This document shows positions 34,514-43,747 of a stretch of DNA of 64,000 nt, piece by piece (the stretch's first letter is position 1; the number at the start of each line of letters is the position of its first letter). The notes under the pieces were generated by a model. That model saw only the letters and a program-made list of their open reading frames with translations. It was not told where the DNA came from and ran no database searches. The position numbers and the translations under genes were made by a program. The DNA comes from Thermaceae bacterium (GTDB lineage: Bacteria; Deinococcota; Deinococci; Deinococcales; Marinithermaceae): assembly GCA_026984675.1 (NCBI GenBank), contig JALSRQ010000060.1, positions 1 to 64,000 on the forward strand, given 5' to 3'.

Positions 34514-35763
34514 CCGAACGCACGCCCAAGGAGATCGTCGCCGAGCTCGATAAGTACGTGATCGGCCAGGACGAGGCCAAGCGGGCGGTGGCGGTGGCCC
34601 TGAGGAACCGCTACCGGCGCAAGAAGCTGCCCCCCGAGCTGGCCCGCGAGGTGATCCCCAAGAACATCCTGATGATGGGGCCCACCGGGGTGGGGAAGAC
34701 CGAGATCGCCCGTCGGCTCGCCCGGCTGGCCCGGGCCCCCTTCCTCAAGGTCGAGGCCACCAAGTTCACCGAGGTCGGCTACGTCGGGCGCGACGTCGAC
34801 TCGATCGTCCGCGACCTGGCCGAGGTCGCCTACCAGCTGGTGATGCGCGAGAAGACCGAGGCGGTGGCCGAGGAGGCCACCCGCCAGGCCAACGCCGAGC
34901 TCGCCAGCCTCCTGGGGGTCCCCCTCGCCGAGGTCGGCGCCGGGCGCTACGAGGACCGCTTGGTCGAGATTGAGGTCGCCGAGGAGCCCCAGCTCCCCTT
35001 CATGGGGATGCTGGGGGGCGAGCAGATGCAGGGCCTCACCGACATGCTCTCGGGCCTGCTCCCCAAGCGCCGCGTGCGCCGGCGTATGCGGGTGCGGGAG
35101 GCCCGCGAGGTGCTGAAGAACCAGGTCGCCGAGGCCCTGGTCGACAAGGAGGAGGTCACCCAGGAGGCGGTGCGCCGGGCTCAGGAGGACGGCATCGTCT
35201 TCATCGACGAGATCGACAAGGTCGCCTCCCGCGAGGGTTTCAAGGGCCCCGACGTCTCGGGCGAGGGGGTTCAGCGCGACCTCTTGCCGATCGTCGAGGG
35301 GACGGTGGTCCACACCCGGCTGGGGCCGATCTCCACCGAGCACGTGCTCTTTATCGGGGCGGGGGCGTTCCACGTCGCCAAGCCCTCCGACCTGATCCCC
35401 GAGCTCCAGGGCCGGTTCCCCATCCGGGTGGAGCTCAAGCCCCTCACCGCCGAGGACTTCGAGCGCATCCTGACCCAGACCGAAAGCTCGCTGATCCGCC
35501 AGTACAAGGCCCTGCTGGCCGCCGACGGGACCGAGGTCGAGTTCACCCCGGAGGCGATCCGGGCGGTGGCCCGCTTCGCCTTCCGGGCCAACCAGGAGCT
35601 GGAGGACATCGGGGCCCGCCGCCTCCACACCGTGCTCGAGCGGGTCCTGGAGGAGATCGGCTTCGAGACCGACCTGGGCCAGGTGACGATCACCGAGGCC
35701 TACGTCGAGGAACGGCTCGCCCCGGTGGTGGAGAGCCGGGACCTCTCCAAGTACATTCTTTAG
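34510..35763 (+). CDS. hslU: ATP-dependent protease ATPase subunit HslU
   Basis: [36 protein letters not shown]...[20 protein letters not shown]. Confidence 0.98.
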   Translation: MTERTPKEIVAELDKYVIGQDEAKRAVAVALRNRYRRKKLPPELAREVIPKNILMMGPTGVGKTEIARRLARLARAPFLKVEATKFTEVGYVGRDVDSIVRDLAEVAYQLVMREKTEAVAEEATRQANAELASLLGVPLAEVGAGRYEDRLVEIEVAEEPQLPFMGMLGGEQMQGLTDMLSGLLPKRRVRRRMRVREAREVLKNQVAEALVDKEEVTQEAVRRAQEDGIVFIDEIDKVASREGFKGPDVSGEGVQRDLLPIVEGTVVHTRLGPISTEHVLFIGAGAFHVAKPSDLIPELQGRFPIRVELKPLTAEDFERILTQTESSLIRQYKALLAADGTEVEFTPEAIRAVARFAFRANQELEDIGARRLHTVLERVLEEIGFETDLGQVTITEAYVEERLAPVVESRDLSKYIL

Positions 35764-35772
35764 GAGGCGTAG

Positions 35773-36846
35773 ATGCGGCGATGGACCTTCCCCCTCGCGA
35801 TCCTGGTGCTCCTGGGCGCCTGGGCCGCGAGCCCCAAGAAGACCGAGCTCTCCCCCGAGGCCTGGATGCTCCTCGGCAACCGGTACTACGCCGAGGGGGC
35901 GTTGGACGCCGCCCTCATCGCCTACAAGCAGGCGGTGGAGAAGGCCCCCAACGACCCCAAGGCCCTTTACGGGCTGGGCCGGGTGCAGCTGAAGATCGGG
36001 TTGGTGAACCCGGCGGTGGAGAACCTCAAGCGGGCCCTTGCCCTGGACGCCCACTACCTGCCGATCTACCTCACCCTGGCCCGGGCCTACCTCGAGCAGG
36101 CGGCCCAGGCCGAGGACCCCTCGGTGGCGACCCTGCTTCGGGCCAAGGCCCTCTCGGTGCTCAAGGACGCCGAGCGCATCGCACCCGACGACCCCGCCGT
36201 CTACAACCAGGAGGGGGTCGTCTACCAGGCGATGGGCCGGCGCGACCAGGCGATCGCCGCCTTCAAGAAGGCGCTGGAGAAAAAGCCCGGCGAGCCCACC
36301 GTGCTCTACAACCTGGCGATGGTCTACCTCGCCTCCGGGCAGCTCGACCGGGCGATCGAGGCCTTTAAGAAGGCGGTCGAGGCCAACCCCAAGGACCCCT
36401 ACCTCAGGGCCCGGTACGGCGCGTTGCTGGCGGTGAAGGGGGACGACCGGGCGGCCCAGCGGGCCCTCGAGGAGGCGGTCCTGCTGGACCCCGAGAACAG
36501 CCTGGCCTGGAACTACCTCGGCCAGGTGCGGCTCAAGCTCGGCGACCTCGCCGGCGCCATCGCCGCCCTCAAGAAGGCGGTCGAGCAGAAGCCGATCGCC
36601 TACCCCGAGGCCTACTTCTACCTCGGTCGGGCCTACCTGAAACAGGGGGACGCCAAGACCGCCCGTTTTTACTTCACCAAGGCGGTGGTGCTGGCGGCCA
36701 AGAACGCCGACTACCACTACTGGTTGGGCAAGGCCAACGAGGCCCTTGGCGACCTGGCGGGGGCCCGCGCCCAGTACCGCGAGGCCCTCCGGCTGGATCC
36801 CAAGCATCCCGGCGCCAAGGAGGCGCTGGCCCGCGTCGGTCCCTAG
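35773..36846 (+). CDS. TPR-repeat protein with N-terminal signal/TM segment
   Basis: Repeated TPR units (ALIAYKQAVEKAPNDPKALYGLG, AIAAFKKALEKKPGEPTVLYNLAMVYL). Confidence 0.92.
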   Translation: MRRWTFPLAILVLLGAWAASPKKTELSPEAWMLLGNRYYAEGALDAALIAYKQAVEKAPNDPKALYGLGRVQLKIGLVNPAVENLKRALALDAHYLPIYLTLARAYLEQAAQAEDPSVATLLRAKALSVLKDAERIAPDDPAVYNQEGVVYQAMGRRDQAIAAFKKALEKKPGEPTVLYNLAMVYLASGQLDRAIEAFKKAVEANPKDPYLRARYGALLAVKGDDRAAQRALEEAVLLDPENSLAWNYLGQVRLKLGDLAGAIAALKKAVEQKPIAYPEAYFYLGRAYLKQGDAKTARFYFTKAVVLAAKNADYHYWLGKANEALGDLAGARAQYREALRLDPKHPGAKEALARVGP

Positions 36847-36849
36847 GCG

Positions 36850-37779
36850 ATGCGCTTCAAGGTCGAGGCCTGGGACCCCGACTACCGCGCCGCCCCGGTG
36901 GGCGAGGAACGCCCGGCCGGGGCGGTGGCCGAACCGGCCGAGTCCGGCGCCTGGGCGCCCCGGGGCCAGGCCCGGCCCCACCCCGGGCCCTGGATCCTGA
37001 TCGACGGGGTCGAGCGGGTCGACGCCTTCGTCTGGGTCGACGGCCGCCACCCCGGGGTGCTGTTTAGCTTCGCGGTGGGGGCGGTGGTGCTGGAGGCCGG
37101 CGGCCTCGCCTTCGCCAGCGAGGCGGTGCTCCGCAGGGTCTTCGTCTCGCCGGCGGCCGCCGACCTCGCGCTCGGGCCCTCGCTCGACTACCGCGCTTTG
37201 CCCCACCCCGGGCCCGGCCGGGAGGACCTCCTGGCCGCCGCCCGCGAGGCCCGGCGCCAGGCCGAGTGGGCGCTGGGGGCCCGGCTGGCGGCCGAGCGCC
37301 CGGGGGCCCTGGTGGTGCACGACGGCCCCCTCTTCTTCCCCAAGGGCGGCGGGCCCGGGGCGCCGAGGCTCGGCTACGTGAAGAGTTTCTACCAGAGCTA
37401 CCTCGACCCCGAGCGGGCCGCGATCCTGGAGCGGTTGGCCCCGGGCCAGCGCACCCCGGTCTTCCGGGTGCCGGCGGCGGCCCGCCGCACCCCCCGCGAC
37501 TTCCTGAGCTGGTACCTGCGGCTGCCGATCGCCCCCAGCGCCCCCTTCGCCGCCGCCTCCGGTCTGGTGCGGGTCGAGACCGACGCCGAGCTCGCGGCCG
37601 CTCCCCGGCTCGCCGACCAGTCGCTGGACCTCTTTTCCCGGCTGGCCTCGGAACCCTACCGCGACCCCCGGGCCCCCGCCAACCTGATCCCGATCGGCGG
37701 GTTGGAGCGGGAGCTCCGGCGGCGGCTGGGGCAGCGGGAGCTGGTGCGGCGGCGGATCCTCGCCTACGCGGCGGGGTAG
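36850..37779 (+). CDS. nurA: NurA-family nuclease
   Basis: ILIDGVERVDAFVWV, VVHDGPLFF, GYVKSFYQSYL, RDPRAPANLIPIGGLERELRRRLGQRELVRRRI; NurA architecture directly upstream of herA. Confidence 0.82.
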   Translation: MRFKVEAWDPDYRAAPVGEERPAGAVAEPAESGAWAPRGQARPHPGPWILIDGVERVDAFVWVDGRHPGVLFSFAVGAVVLEAGGLAFASEAVLRRVFVSPAAADLALGPSLDYRALPHPGPGREDLLAAAREARRQAEWALGARLAAERPGALVVHDGPLFFPKGGGPGAPRLGYVKSFYQSYLDPERAAILERLAPGQRTPVFRVPAAARRTPRDFLSWYLRLPIAPSAPFAAASGLVRVETDAELAAAPRLADQSLDLFSRLASEPYRDPRAPANLIPIGGLERELRRRLGQRELVRRRILAYAAG

Positions 37780-37791
37780 GATGGGGCCGGT

Positions 37792-39519
37792 ATGAAACCG
37801 GTGGGCGTGGTGCTGGGCCGGCGGGAGGCGACCCCGCTGGAGTTCTGGGTCGGGGTCGAGGAGGGCGGCTATTTGCGCCTCGATGACCTGGTCTACGCCG
37901 AGACCGACCACGGCGGCGTGCGGGTCCGCTACTACGGCATGGTTGACCGGGTGATGAAGCTTCACGAGGGGGCGCAGTTCGACTCCGACGCCTTCCTGGT
38001 GCGGGAGAACGTGCTACCGGTGAACACCGCCTACGTGGCCCACGTCACCGTGACCCGACTGGAGCCCGAGGACTACCTGCCCCCCGACCCCGGCTCGCCG
38101 GTCTTCCTGGCCCGGGGGGAGGCCCTGGCCCGGGCCCTCTACTACGAGCGGATGCGGGAACGCGTGCCGGTGGGTCGGCTCCGGAACGGCGAGCCCGCCT
38201 TCGTCAACCTCGAGTTCCTCGACGGCCGTCGGGGCGGGCACGTGAACATCTCGGGGATCTCGGGCGTCGCCGCCAAGACCAGCTACGCCCTCTTCCTGCT
38301 CAAGAGCCTCTACACCAGCGGGGTGCTGGCCGACGCCGCCAGCGCCCGCACCCTGGTCTTCAATGTCAAGGGGCAGGACCTCTTCTATCTCGACCGGCCC
38401 AACCGCCACCTCTCCGAGGAGGACCGGGCGGCCTACCGCGCCCTCGGTCTCCCCCCCGAGCCCTTCGACAGCGTGGCCTTCTTCGCCCCCCCGGCCCGGG
38501 CGCCGGGGGAGGGCGAGGTGGTCCCCGACACCGCCGGGCGCCTGGCCGGGGTGGCCCCCTACCACTGGGACCTCGCCCAGTTCGCCCGCGAGGGGCTCCT
38601 GCCCTACCTCTTCGCCGACCGGGGGGCGATGACCAACCTCGGATTCCTGATCGACCACGTCACCGTGCGCCTCGCCCAGCTGGCCGCCGACCAGGAGGGC
38701 CCCCACCTGCTGGTCGAGGACTGGGAGGGGGGCGAGCCCGCCGAGGGCGCGTTCGACGCCCTGGGGCGGACGGTGCTCCGCACCTTCGACGACCTGGTGG
38801 CCTACCTCGAGGCCAAGCTCCTGGGCGACGAGGCCGACGGCGAGGGGGCCAGCGGCGACCCCCGCTGGGTCGCCCGGCAGCACACCGGCACCCTCCAGGC
38901 CTTCGTGCGGCGGCTCAGGGCCTCGGCCAAGAACGTGCGCCGCTTGGTCCGGGGGGATCTTCCCGGCCGCCCCCCCGACCCCTTGAGGAGCGACCGCCAG
39001 CTCAACGTGGTCGACATCCACCGCCTCGCCCCCCAGGCCCAGATGTTCGTGGTCGGCGCCCTCTTGAAGGAGGTGTTCACCGCCAAGGAGGAAAACCGCT
39101 ACCGCGGCAAGGTCTTCGTGGTCCTCGACGAGCTCAACAAGTACGCCCCCCGGGAGGGGGAGAGCCCGATCAAGGACATCCTCCTCGACATCGCCGAACG
39201 GGGCCGGTCGCTGGGGGTGATCCTGATCGGGGCCCAGCAGACCGCCAGCGAGGTCGAGCGTCGGGTGGTGGCCAACGCCGCCATCCGGGTGGTGGGCCGG
39301 CTCGACGCCGCCGAGGCCGAGCGGCCGGAGTACCGCTACCTCCCCGGGGCCTTCCGGGAGCGGGCGCTGATTTTGCCCCAGGGGGCGGTGATCCTCCAGC
39401 AGCCCGAGGTGCCGGTGCCCCAGCTGGTCGCCTTCCCCTTCCCGGCCTGGGCGACCAAGCAAAGCGAGGCCCTCGAGGACGTCTCCGCCGAGGCGCTCAG
39501 GGACGAGCTCGACCTATGA
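37792..39519 (+). CDS. herA: HerA-family DNA translocase ATPase
   Basis: N-terminal HAS-barrel-like region; GHVNISGISGVAAKTSYALFLLKSL (Walker A-like); VFVVLDELNKYAPREGESPIKDILLDIAERGRSLGVILIGAQQTASEVERRVVANAAIRVVGRLD. Confidence 0.9.
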   Translation: MKPVGVVLGRREATPLEFWVGVEEGGYLRLDDLVYAETDHGGVRVRYYGMVDRVMKLHEGAQFDSDAFLVRENVLPVNTAYVAHVTVTRLEPEDYLPPDPGSPVFLARGEALARALYYERMRERVPVGRLRNGEPAFVNLEFLDGRRGGHVNISGISGVAAKTSYALFLLKSLYTSGVLADAASARTLVFNVKGQDLFYLDRPNRHLSEEDRAAYRALGLPPEPFDSVAFFAPPARAPGEGEVVPDTAGRLAGVAPYHWDLAQFAREGLLPYLFADRGAMTNLGFLIDHVTVRLAQLAADQEGPHLLVEDWEGGEPAEGAFDALGRTVLRTFDDLVAYLEAKLLGDEADGEGASGDPRWVARQHTGTLQAFVRRLRASAKNVRRLVRGDLPGRPPDPLRSDRQLNVVDIHRLAPQAQMFVVGALLKEVFTAKEENRYRGKVFVVLDELNKYAPREGESPIKDILLDIAERGRSLGVILIGAQQTASEVERRVVANAAIRVVGRLDAAEAERPEYRYLPGAFRERALILPQGAVILQQPEVPVPQLVAFPFPAWATKQSEALEDVSAEALRDELDL

Positions 39520-40676
39520 GGATCCTGCACACCGCCGACTGGCACCTGGGCAAGACGCTCAAGGGGGTCGACCGCACCCCCGAGATCGCCGCCGCCCTGG
39601 ACGAGGTCTTGAGGATCGTCAAGGACGAGCGGGTCGAGCTCCTGGTGGCCGCCGGCGACCTCTTCGACCGCCCCCAGGTGCCGGCCGAGGCCGAGGCGGT
39701 CTTCTTCGACTTTCTGATGCGGCTCAGGGAGCTCGGGGTGCCCCTCCTCGGGGTCGCCGGCAACCACGACCCCCGCGCCCGGCTCGCCGCCTGGCGGGGG
39801 ATGCTGGGGCTTTTGGGGGCCGAGCTCGGGGCCGAGCTCCGCTTTTTCGAGGAGGGCGGGGCGATCGAGCGGGGGGAGCTCCGGGCCGCCCTTTTGCCCT
39901 TCGTCTCCGAGCGCCGGCTGGTGCGGGCCGCCGAGGTGATGGAGCAGGACGCCGGCGCGCGCATGGTGGGCTACGCCGACCGCATGCGCCGGGTGCTTTT
40001 GAACCTGGCGCGGGGTTTTTCCCCCGACGCCGCCAACCTGCTGGTCGGCCACCTCACCCTCGAGGGCGCCAACCTCAAGCTCGGCGGCGGCGAGTTCACC
40101 TTCTACGTCGGCAACAGCTACGCGGTGAAGCCGGACGCCCTCCCCACCGCGGCGGTGTACGTGGCGCTCGGGCACATCCACCGGCAGCAGCGGGTCTCCG
40201 ACGCGCCGCTCGCCTACTATTCCGGCTCGCTGGTGCAGCTCGACTTCGGCGAGGGCGAGGACGCCCCCCGGGGGGCGGTGCTGGTGGAACTCAAGCCGGG
40301 GCGGCCGGCCCGGGTCCTGGCCGAGATCGCCGAGGGCTGGGGCAAGCCCCTGAAGACCTTCCGCCTGGGGCTGGAGGAGCTCGACCGCCGGATCGGCGAG
40401 GTCGAGTCGTTCCCCGGCTACGCCAAGCTGGTGCTCCGGGGGCGGCCCGACCCGGTCCTGCGGGAGCGGCTCCTGGAGGAAAACCCCCGCCTCCTCGAGG
40501 TCGCCTTCGAGACCCCCGGGGCGGCGCCGGAGGAGGGGGCCGGGGAGGTCGAGGCGATGGACCTTTTGGAGGCCTACCGGCGCTACCACCGGGAGGCCTA
40601 CGCCAAGCCCCCGGGGGAGGCCCTCCTGGCCGCCTTCCGGCGGGCCTACGAGGAGGCCGGGGATGCGTCCGCTTAG
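39516..40676 (+). CDS. sbcD: Exonuclease subunit SbcD (Mre11 homologue)
   Basis: MRILHTADWHLGKTLKGVDRTPEIAAALDEVLRIVKDERVELLVAAGDLFDRPQV...GNHDPRARL. Confidence 0.96.
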   Translation: MRILHTADWHLGKTLKGVDRTPEIAAALDEVLRIVKDERVELLVAAGDLFDRPQVPAEAEAVFFDFLMRLRELGVPLLGVAGNHDPRARLAAWRGMLGLLGAELGAELRFFEEGGAIERGELRAALLPFVSERRLVRAAEVMEQDAGARMVGYADRMRRVLLNLARGFSPDAANLLVGHLTLEGANLKLGGGEFTFYVGNSYAVKPDALPTAAVYVALGHIHRQQRVSDAPLAYYSGSLVQLDFGEGEDAPRGAVLVELKPGRPARVLAEIAEGWGKPLKTFRLGLEELDRRIGEVESFPGYAKLVLRGRPDPVLRERLLEENPRLLEVAFETPGAAPEEGAGEVEAMDLLEAYRRYHREAYAKPPGEALLAAFRRAYEEAGDASA

Positions 40677-43305
40677 CCTCGAGCTCGAGGGCTTCGGCCC
40701 CTTTCGCGACCGCCAGCGGGTGGAGTTTGCCGACGTCGAGCTCTTCGTCCTCACCGGCCCCACCGGCTCGGGGAAGACCACCCTCCTCGACGCCATCGCC
40801 TTCGCCCTGTACGCCAAGACCCCGCGGGGGTTCCGCAAGTACGGCGAGCTGGTGCACCCCGCCCGCGAGGTCGCCCGGGTGCAGCTGGTCTTCGAGGCCG
40901 GGGGCGGGGTCTACCGGGTCACCCGGGCGGTGGGCAAGGGCAGCGAGCACCGGCTGGAGCGGCAGGAGGGGGCCGGTTTCCGCGGCCTCCCCGAGAGCGA
41001 GAAGGTGCGGGCCCTGAACGAGCGGATCGAGCGGATTCTGGGGCTCTCCTTCGACGCCTTCACCCGCGCGATCCTCCTCCCCCAGGGGGAGTTCGACCGC
41101 TTTTTGAAGGGCGAGCCCAAGGAGCGGAAGGCGCTCCTGGCGGCGCTCTTTGGCCTGGAGACCCTGGCGGCGATGCGCGAGCGGGCGCGGGCCGAGCGCG
41201 AGGCGATCGCCCTCAAGCTGGAGCGGGTCGAGGCCCAGCTCGCGGTTCTCGCCGAGGCCGAGGGGCTGGCCGCGCTCCGGGAGGAGCTCGCCGCCAAGAG
41301 GGCCGAGCAGGAACGGCTGGAGGCCGCCTTGGCCGCCCGGGAAAAGGAGCTTAAGCGACGGACCGAGCTCCTCGGGCGGTTCCAGGCCCTCGCCGACCTC
41401 GGCCGCGAGCTGGACGCCCTGCGGGCCCGGGAGCCGGCGATGCGGGCGCTTTCCGAACGGCTCCAGCGGGCCCGGCAGGCGGCCCGCCTGACCCCCGAGC
41501 TGGCGCGGCTGGAGGCCGAGGCGGAGCGGCTGGAAAAGCTCTTATCGGAGAAGAAGGCGTTGGAGGAGCGGCTTTCGGCCCTTAAACCGGCGTACCAGGC
41601 CGCCCAGGAGCGGGCCGATCCCGAGCGGCTCGCCGCCCTGGCCCGGGAGGAGGCGCGGCTGGAGGGGCTTTTGGAGAAGCGCCGCTGGCTCGAGCGCCTG
41701 GGGCCACCGGCGGGGGCGGGGGCGGCGGTCGCCTTCGACCCCCTCGAGGTCCAGTCCCTGCTCGAGGCCCGCCGGGCCCACGCCGAGCTCGACCGGGAGG
41801 AGCGAAAAAAAGAGCGGAGGGCCCGAGAACTGGCCGCGCTCGAGGCCGAGCTCGAGCGGCTCGGGGCCGAGCGGGAGGCGGTCACCGCCGAGGGCCGGCG
41901 GGCGCGGGACGCCCTCAAGGAGGCGGAGGAGGCGCTCAAGGAGGCCGAGCTCCGGGCCGGCCTCCTCGCCTACCACCGGCACCTGCGGCCGGGGGAGCCC
42001 TGCCCCCTGTGCGGCCAGGTGGTCGACCGGCCGCCGCCGGCGCCGCCGGGACCCGAGACCCTGGAGCCGCTCCGCCGGCGGGTGGAGGGGCTCGCCGCCC
42101 GGGTCGAGGACCTGAGAACGCACTACCGCGAGCTCGACGCCGACCTCAAGGCCAAGGAGGGGCAGGCGAAGCGGCTAAAGGAGGAGCTTGGCGCCCTGGA
42201 GGCCGAGCTCAAGGAGCGCCGCGCCGCCCTGCCCGACCGGGACCGGGTCGAGGCCCGCCTGGAGGGGATGAAGCGGGCCCTCGCCGCCGAGCTCGGGGGC
42301 GGGGACCCCTCCGAGCGCCTCCGGGCCTTGGAGGAGGAGAAACGGAGGCTCAAAGCGGCGCTTTCGGAGCGGCAGCGATTGGAGGGGGAGGTGGGCCGCC
42401 TGGAGCGCGAGCTGGCCGGGCTCTCCGAGCGCGCCCGCGAGGCCGAGCGGGGGCAAAGGGGCCTGCTCGAGGCCTTCGCGGCCCGGCTCGCCGAGGCCGG
42501 CTTCAAGGACGCCGGGGAGCTGAAGGCGAGCCGGATCCCGGAGGCCGAGGCCGAGCGGCTGGAGGCCGAGCTCGAGGCCTACCGGCGGACCCGGGCCGAC
42601 CTCGAGGCCCGGCTCGCCGCGCTCAAGGCCGAGCTCGCCGGGCAATCCCCGCCCGACCCCGACGCCCTGGCGGCGCTCAAGGAGGAGGTCGAGGGGATGA
42701 AGGCCCGCTTCCGCCGCCAGAGCACCGAGGTCGGCGAGCTCACCGAGCGGCTGCGCCGGCTGGAGGCCGAGGCCGAGCGCCGGCGGCACCTCCTGAGGGA
42801 GCGGGCCGGCCTCGAGCGGGAGCTCGCGGTCTGGGAGCAGCTCACCGCCGATCTTCGCTCCGACCGGTTCCCCGAGTTCTTGATCGACCACTACCAGCGG
42901 GGCCTGGTGGCCCGGGCCTCGGAACTCCTCGGCGAGCTCTATCAGGGGCGCTACCGGCTGCTCGCCCGGGAGGGCGACTACCACGTCGAGGACACCTGGA
43001 CCCGGAGCGTGCGCTCGGTGCGGACGCTCTCCGGCGGGGAGTCGTTCCTGGCCTCGCTGGCCCTGGCCCTGGCGCTCTCCGAGCGGATCTCCGGGGGCCG
43101 CTTGGGGGCACTCTTCCTTGACGAGGGCTTCGGCACCCTGGACCGGGAGACCCTGGAGTTCGCCGCCGGGGTGCTGGAGACCCTGCCCACCCGGGGGCGG
43201 CTGGTCGGGGTGGTGAGCCACGTGGCCGAGCTCGCCGAGCGCTTCCCCGAGCGGCTGGTGGTGGAGAAGTCGCCCTCGGGGAGCCGGGTCCGCTGGGCGG
43301 ACTAG
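40663..43305 (+). CDS. sbcC: Exonuclease subunit SbcC (Rad50 homologue)
   Basis: LTGPTGSGKTTLLDAIAFALYAKTPRG; long coiled coil; zinc hook CPLC; SGGESFLASLALALALSE...LFLDEGFGTLD. Confidence 0.96.
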   Translation: MRPLSLELEGFGPFRDRQRVEFADVELFVLTGPTGSGKTTLLDAIAFALYAKTPRGFRKYGELVHPAREVARVQLVFEAGGGVYRVTRAVGKGSEHRLERQEGAGFRGLPESEKVRALNERIERILGLSFDAFTRAILLPQGEFDRFLKGEPKERKALLAALFGLETLAAMRERARAEREAIALKLERVEAQLAVLAEAEGLAALREELAAKRAEQERLEAALAAREKELKRRTELLGRFQALADLGRELDALRAREPAMRALSERLQRARQAARLTPELARLEAEAERLEKLLSEKKALEERLSALKPAYQAAQERADPERLAALAREEARLEGLLEKRRWLERLGPPAGAGAAVAFDPLEVQSLLEARRAHAELDREERKKERRARELAALEAELERLGAEREAVTAEGRRARDALKEAEEALKEAELRAGLLAYHRHLRPGEPCPLCGQVVDRPPPAPPGPETLEPLRRRVEGLAARVEDLRTHYRELDADLKAKEGQAKRLKEELGALEAELKERRAALPDRDRVEARLEGMKRALAAELGGGDPSERLRALEEEKRRLKAALSERQRLEGEVGRLERELAGLSERAREAERGQRGLLEAFAARLAEAGFKDAGELKASRIPEAEAERLEAELEAYRRTRADLEARLAALKAELAGQSPPDPDALAALKEEVEGMKARFRRQSTEVGELTERLRRLEAEAERRRHLLRERAGLERELAVWEQLTADLRSDRFPEFLIDHYQRGLVARASELLGELYQGRYRLLAREGDYHVEDTWTRSVRSVRTLSGGESFLASLALALALSERISGGRLGALFLDEGFGTLDRETLEFAAGVLETLPTRGRLVGVVSHVAELAERFPERLVVEKSPSGSRVRWAD

Positions 43306-43325
43306 CCGGTTGGCCGCCGCCCCCC

Positions 43326-43724
43326 TCAACGCCGCCTTCGCGCCCGCGCGAGCCGGTGGACCGCTTGCCGGAGGGCCTCCCCGCGTCGGAGACCGAGGGC
43401 CCGTGCGGGGGCGTTGACCCAGCTCAGCACGCCGTTTTCCCAGGTGTCCCTGGCCTCGCCGATCCGGGCCGTGGTGTGGGCGACCGCGGCGGCGGCGACG
43501 CCGGCTTCCTCCAGCACCCAAAGCCCCGCCACCCCGGCCCCCTCCTTGCCGCCCCCGGCGTCGTTGAAGACGACCAGGAGGGGGCGGTAGCCGAGGGCGT
43601 AGCGGGCCGCCGAAAGCCCGCCGTGGGAGCCGGTGATCACGATCGCGCCGGTCTGCTCCCCGCCGCCCTCGGTCACCGAGTCGAGGAGGAACACCGGGAG
43701 GCCGGCCACCTCGAAGCCTTCCAC
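43326..43724 (-). CDS. Conserved hypothetical protein
   Basis: VITGSHGGLSAARYALGYRPLLVVFNDAGGGKEGAGVAGLWVLEEAGVAAAAVAHTTARIGEARDTWENGVLSWVNAPARALG. Confidence 0.75.
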   Translation of the reverse strand: MEGFEVAGLPVFLLDSVTEGGGEQTGAIVITGSHGGLSAARYALGYRPLLVVFNDAGGGKEGAGVAGLWVLEEAGVAAAAVAHTTARIGEARDTWENGVLSWVNAPARALGLRRGEALRQAVHRLARARRRR

Positions 43725-43730
43725 GTCCCT

Positions 43731-43740
43731 AGGGTAGTCT
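43731..43740. promoter_or_regulatory. Overlapping divergent -10 elements
   Basis: Minus TACCCT (43736-43731), 6 nt to GTG 43724; plus TAGTCT (43735-43740), 7 nt to murJ GTG 43748; the boxes share 2 bp. Confidence 0.6.
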
Positions 43741-43747
43741 TTTCTTC

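Noticed and set aside
35773-36846. Possible tandem repeat array
   Set aside because: Protein-level TPR periodicity with divergent nucleotide sequence; no CRISPR-like or VNTR repeat.
34465-37965. 1166-aa antisense ORF opposite hslU-TPR-nurA
   Set aside because: Low-complexity Gly/Pro/Leu/Arg/His shadow ORF caused by high GC; the opposite strand encodes clear conserved proteins. The same applies to 8753..11269 (-), 9064..11373 (+), 46600..49101 (+), 1165..2823 (-), 51011..54493 upstream of hisD, 58532..60457 (+) and similar.
41000-42900. Repetitive Glu/Arg/Leu/Ala stretch in SbcC considered as a DNA repeat
   Set aside because: It is the heptad pattern of the Rad50/SbcC coiled coil, not a nucleotide repeat.
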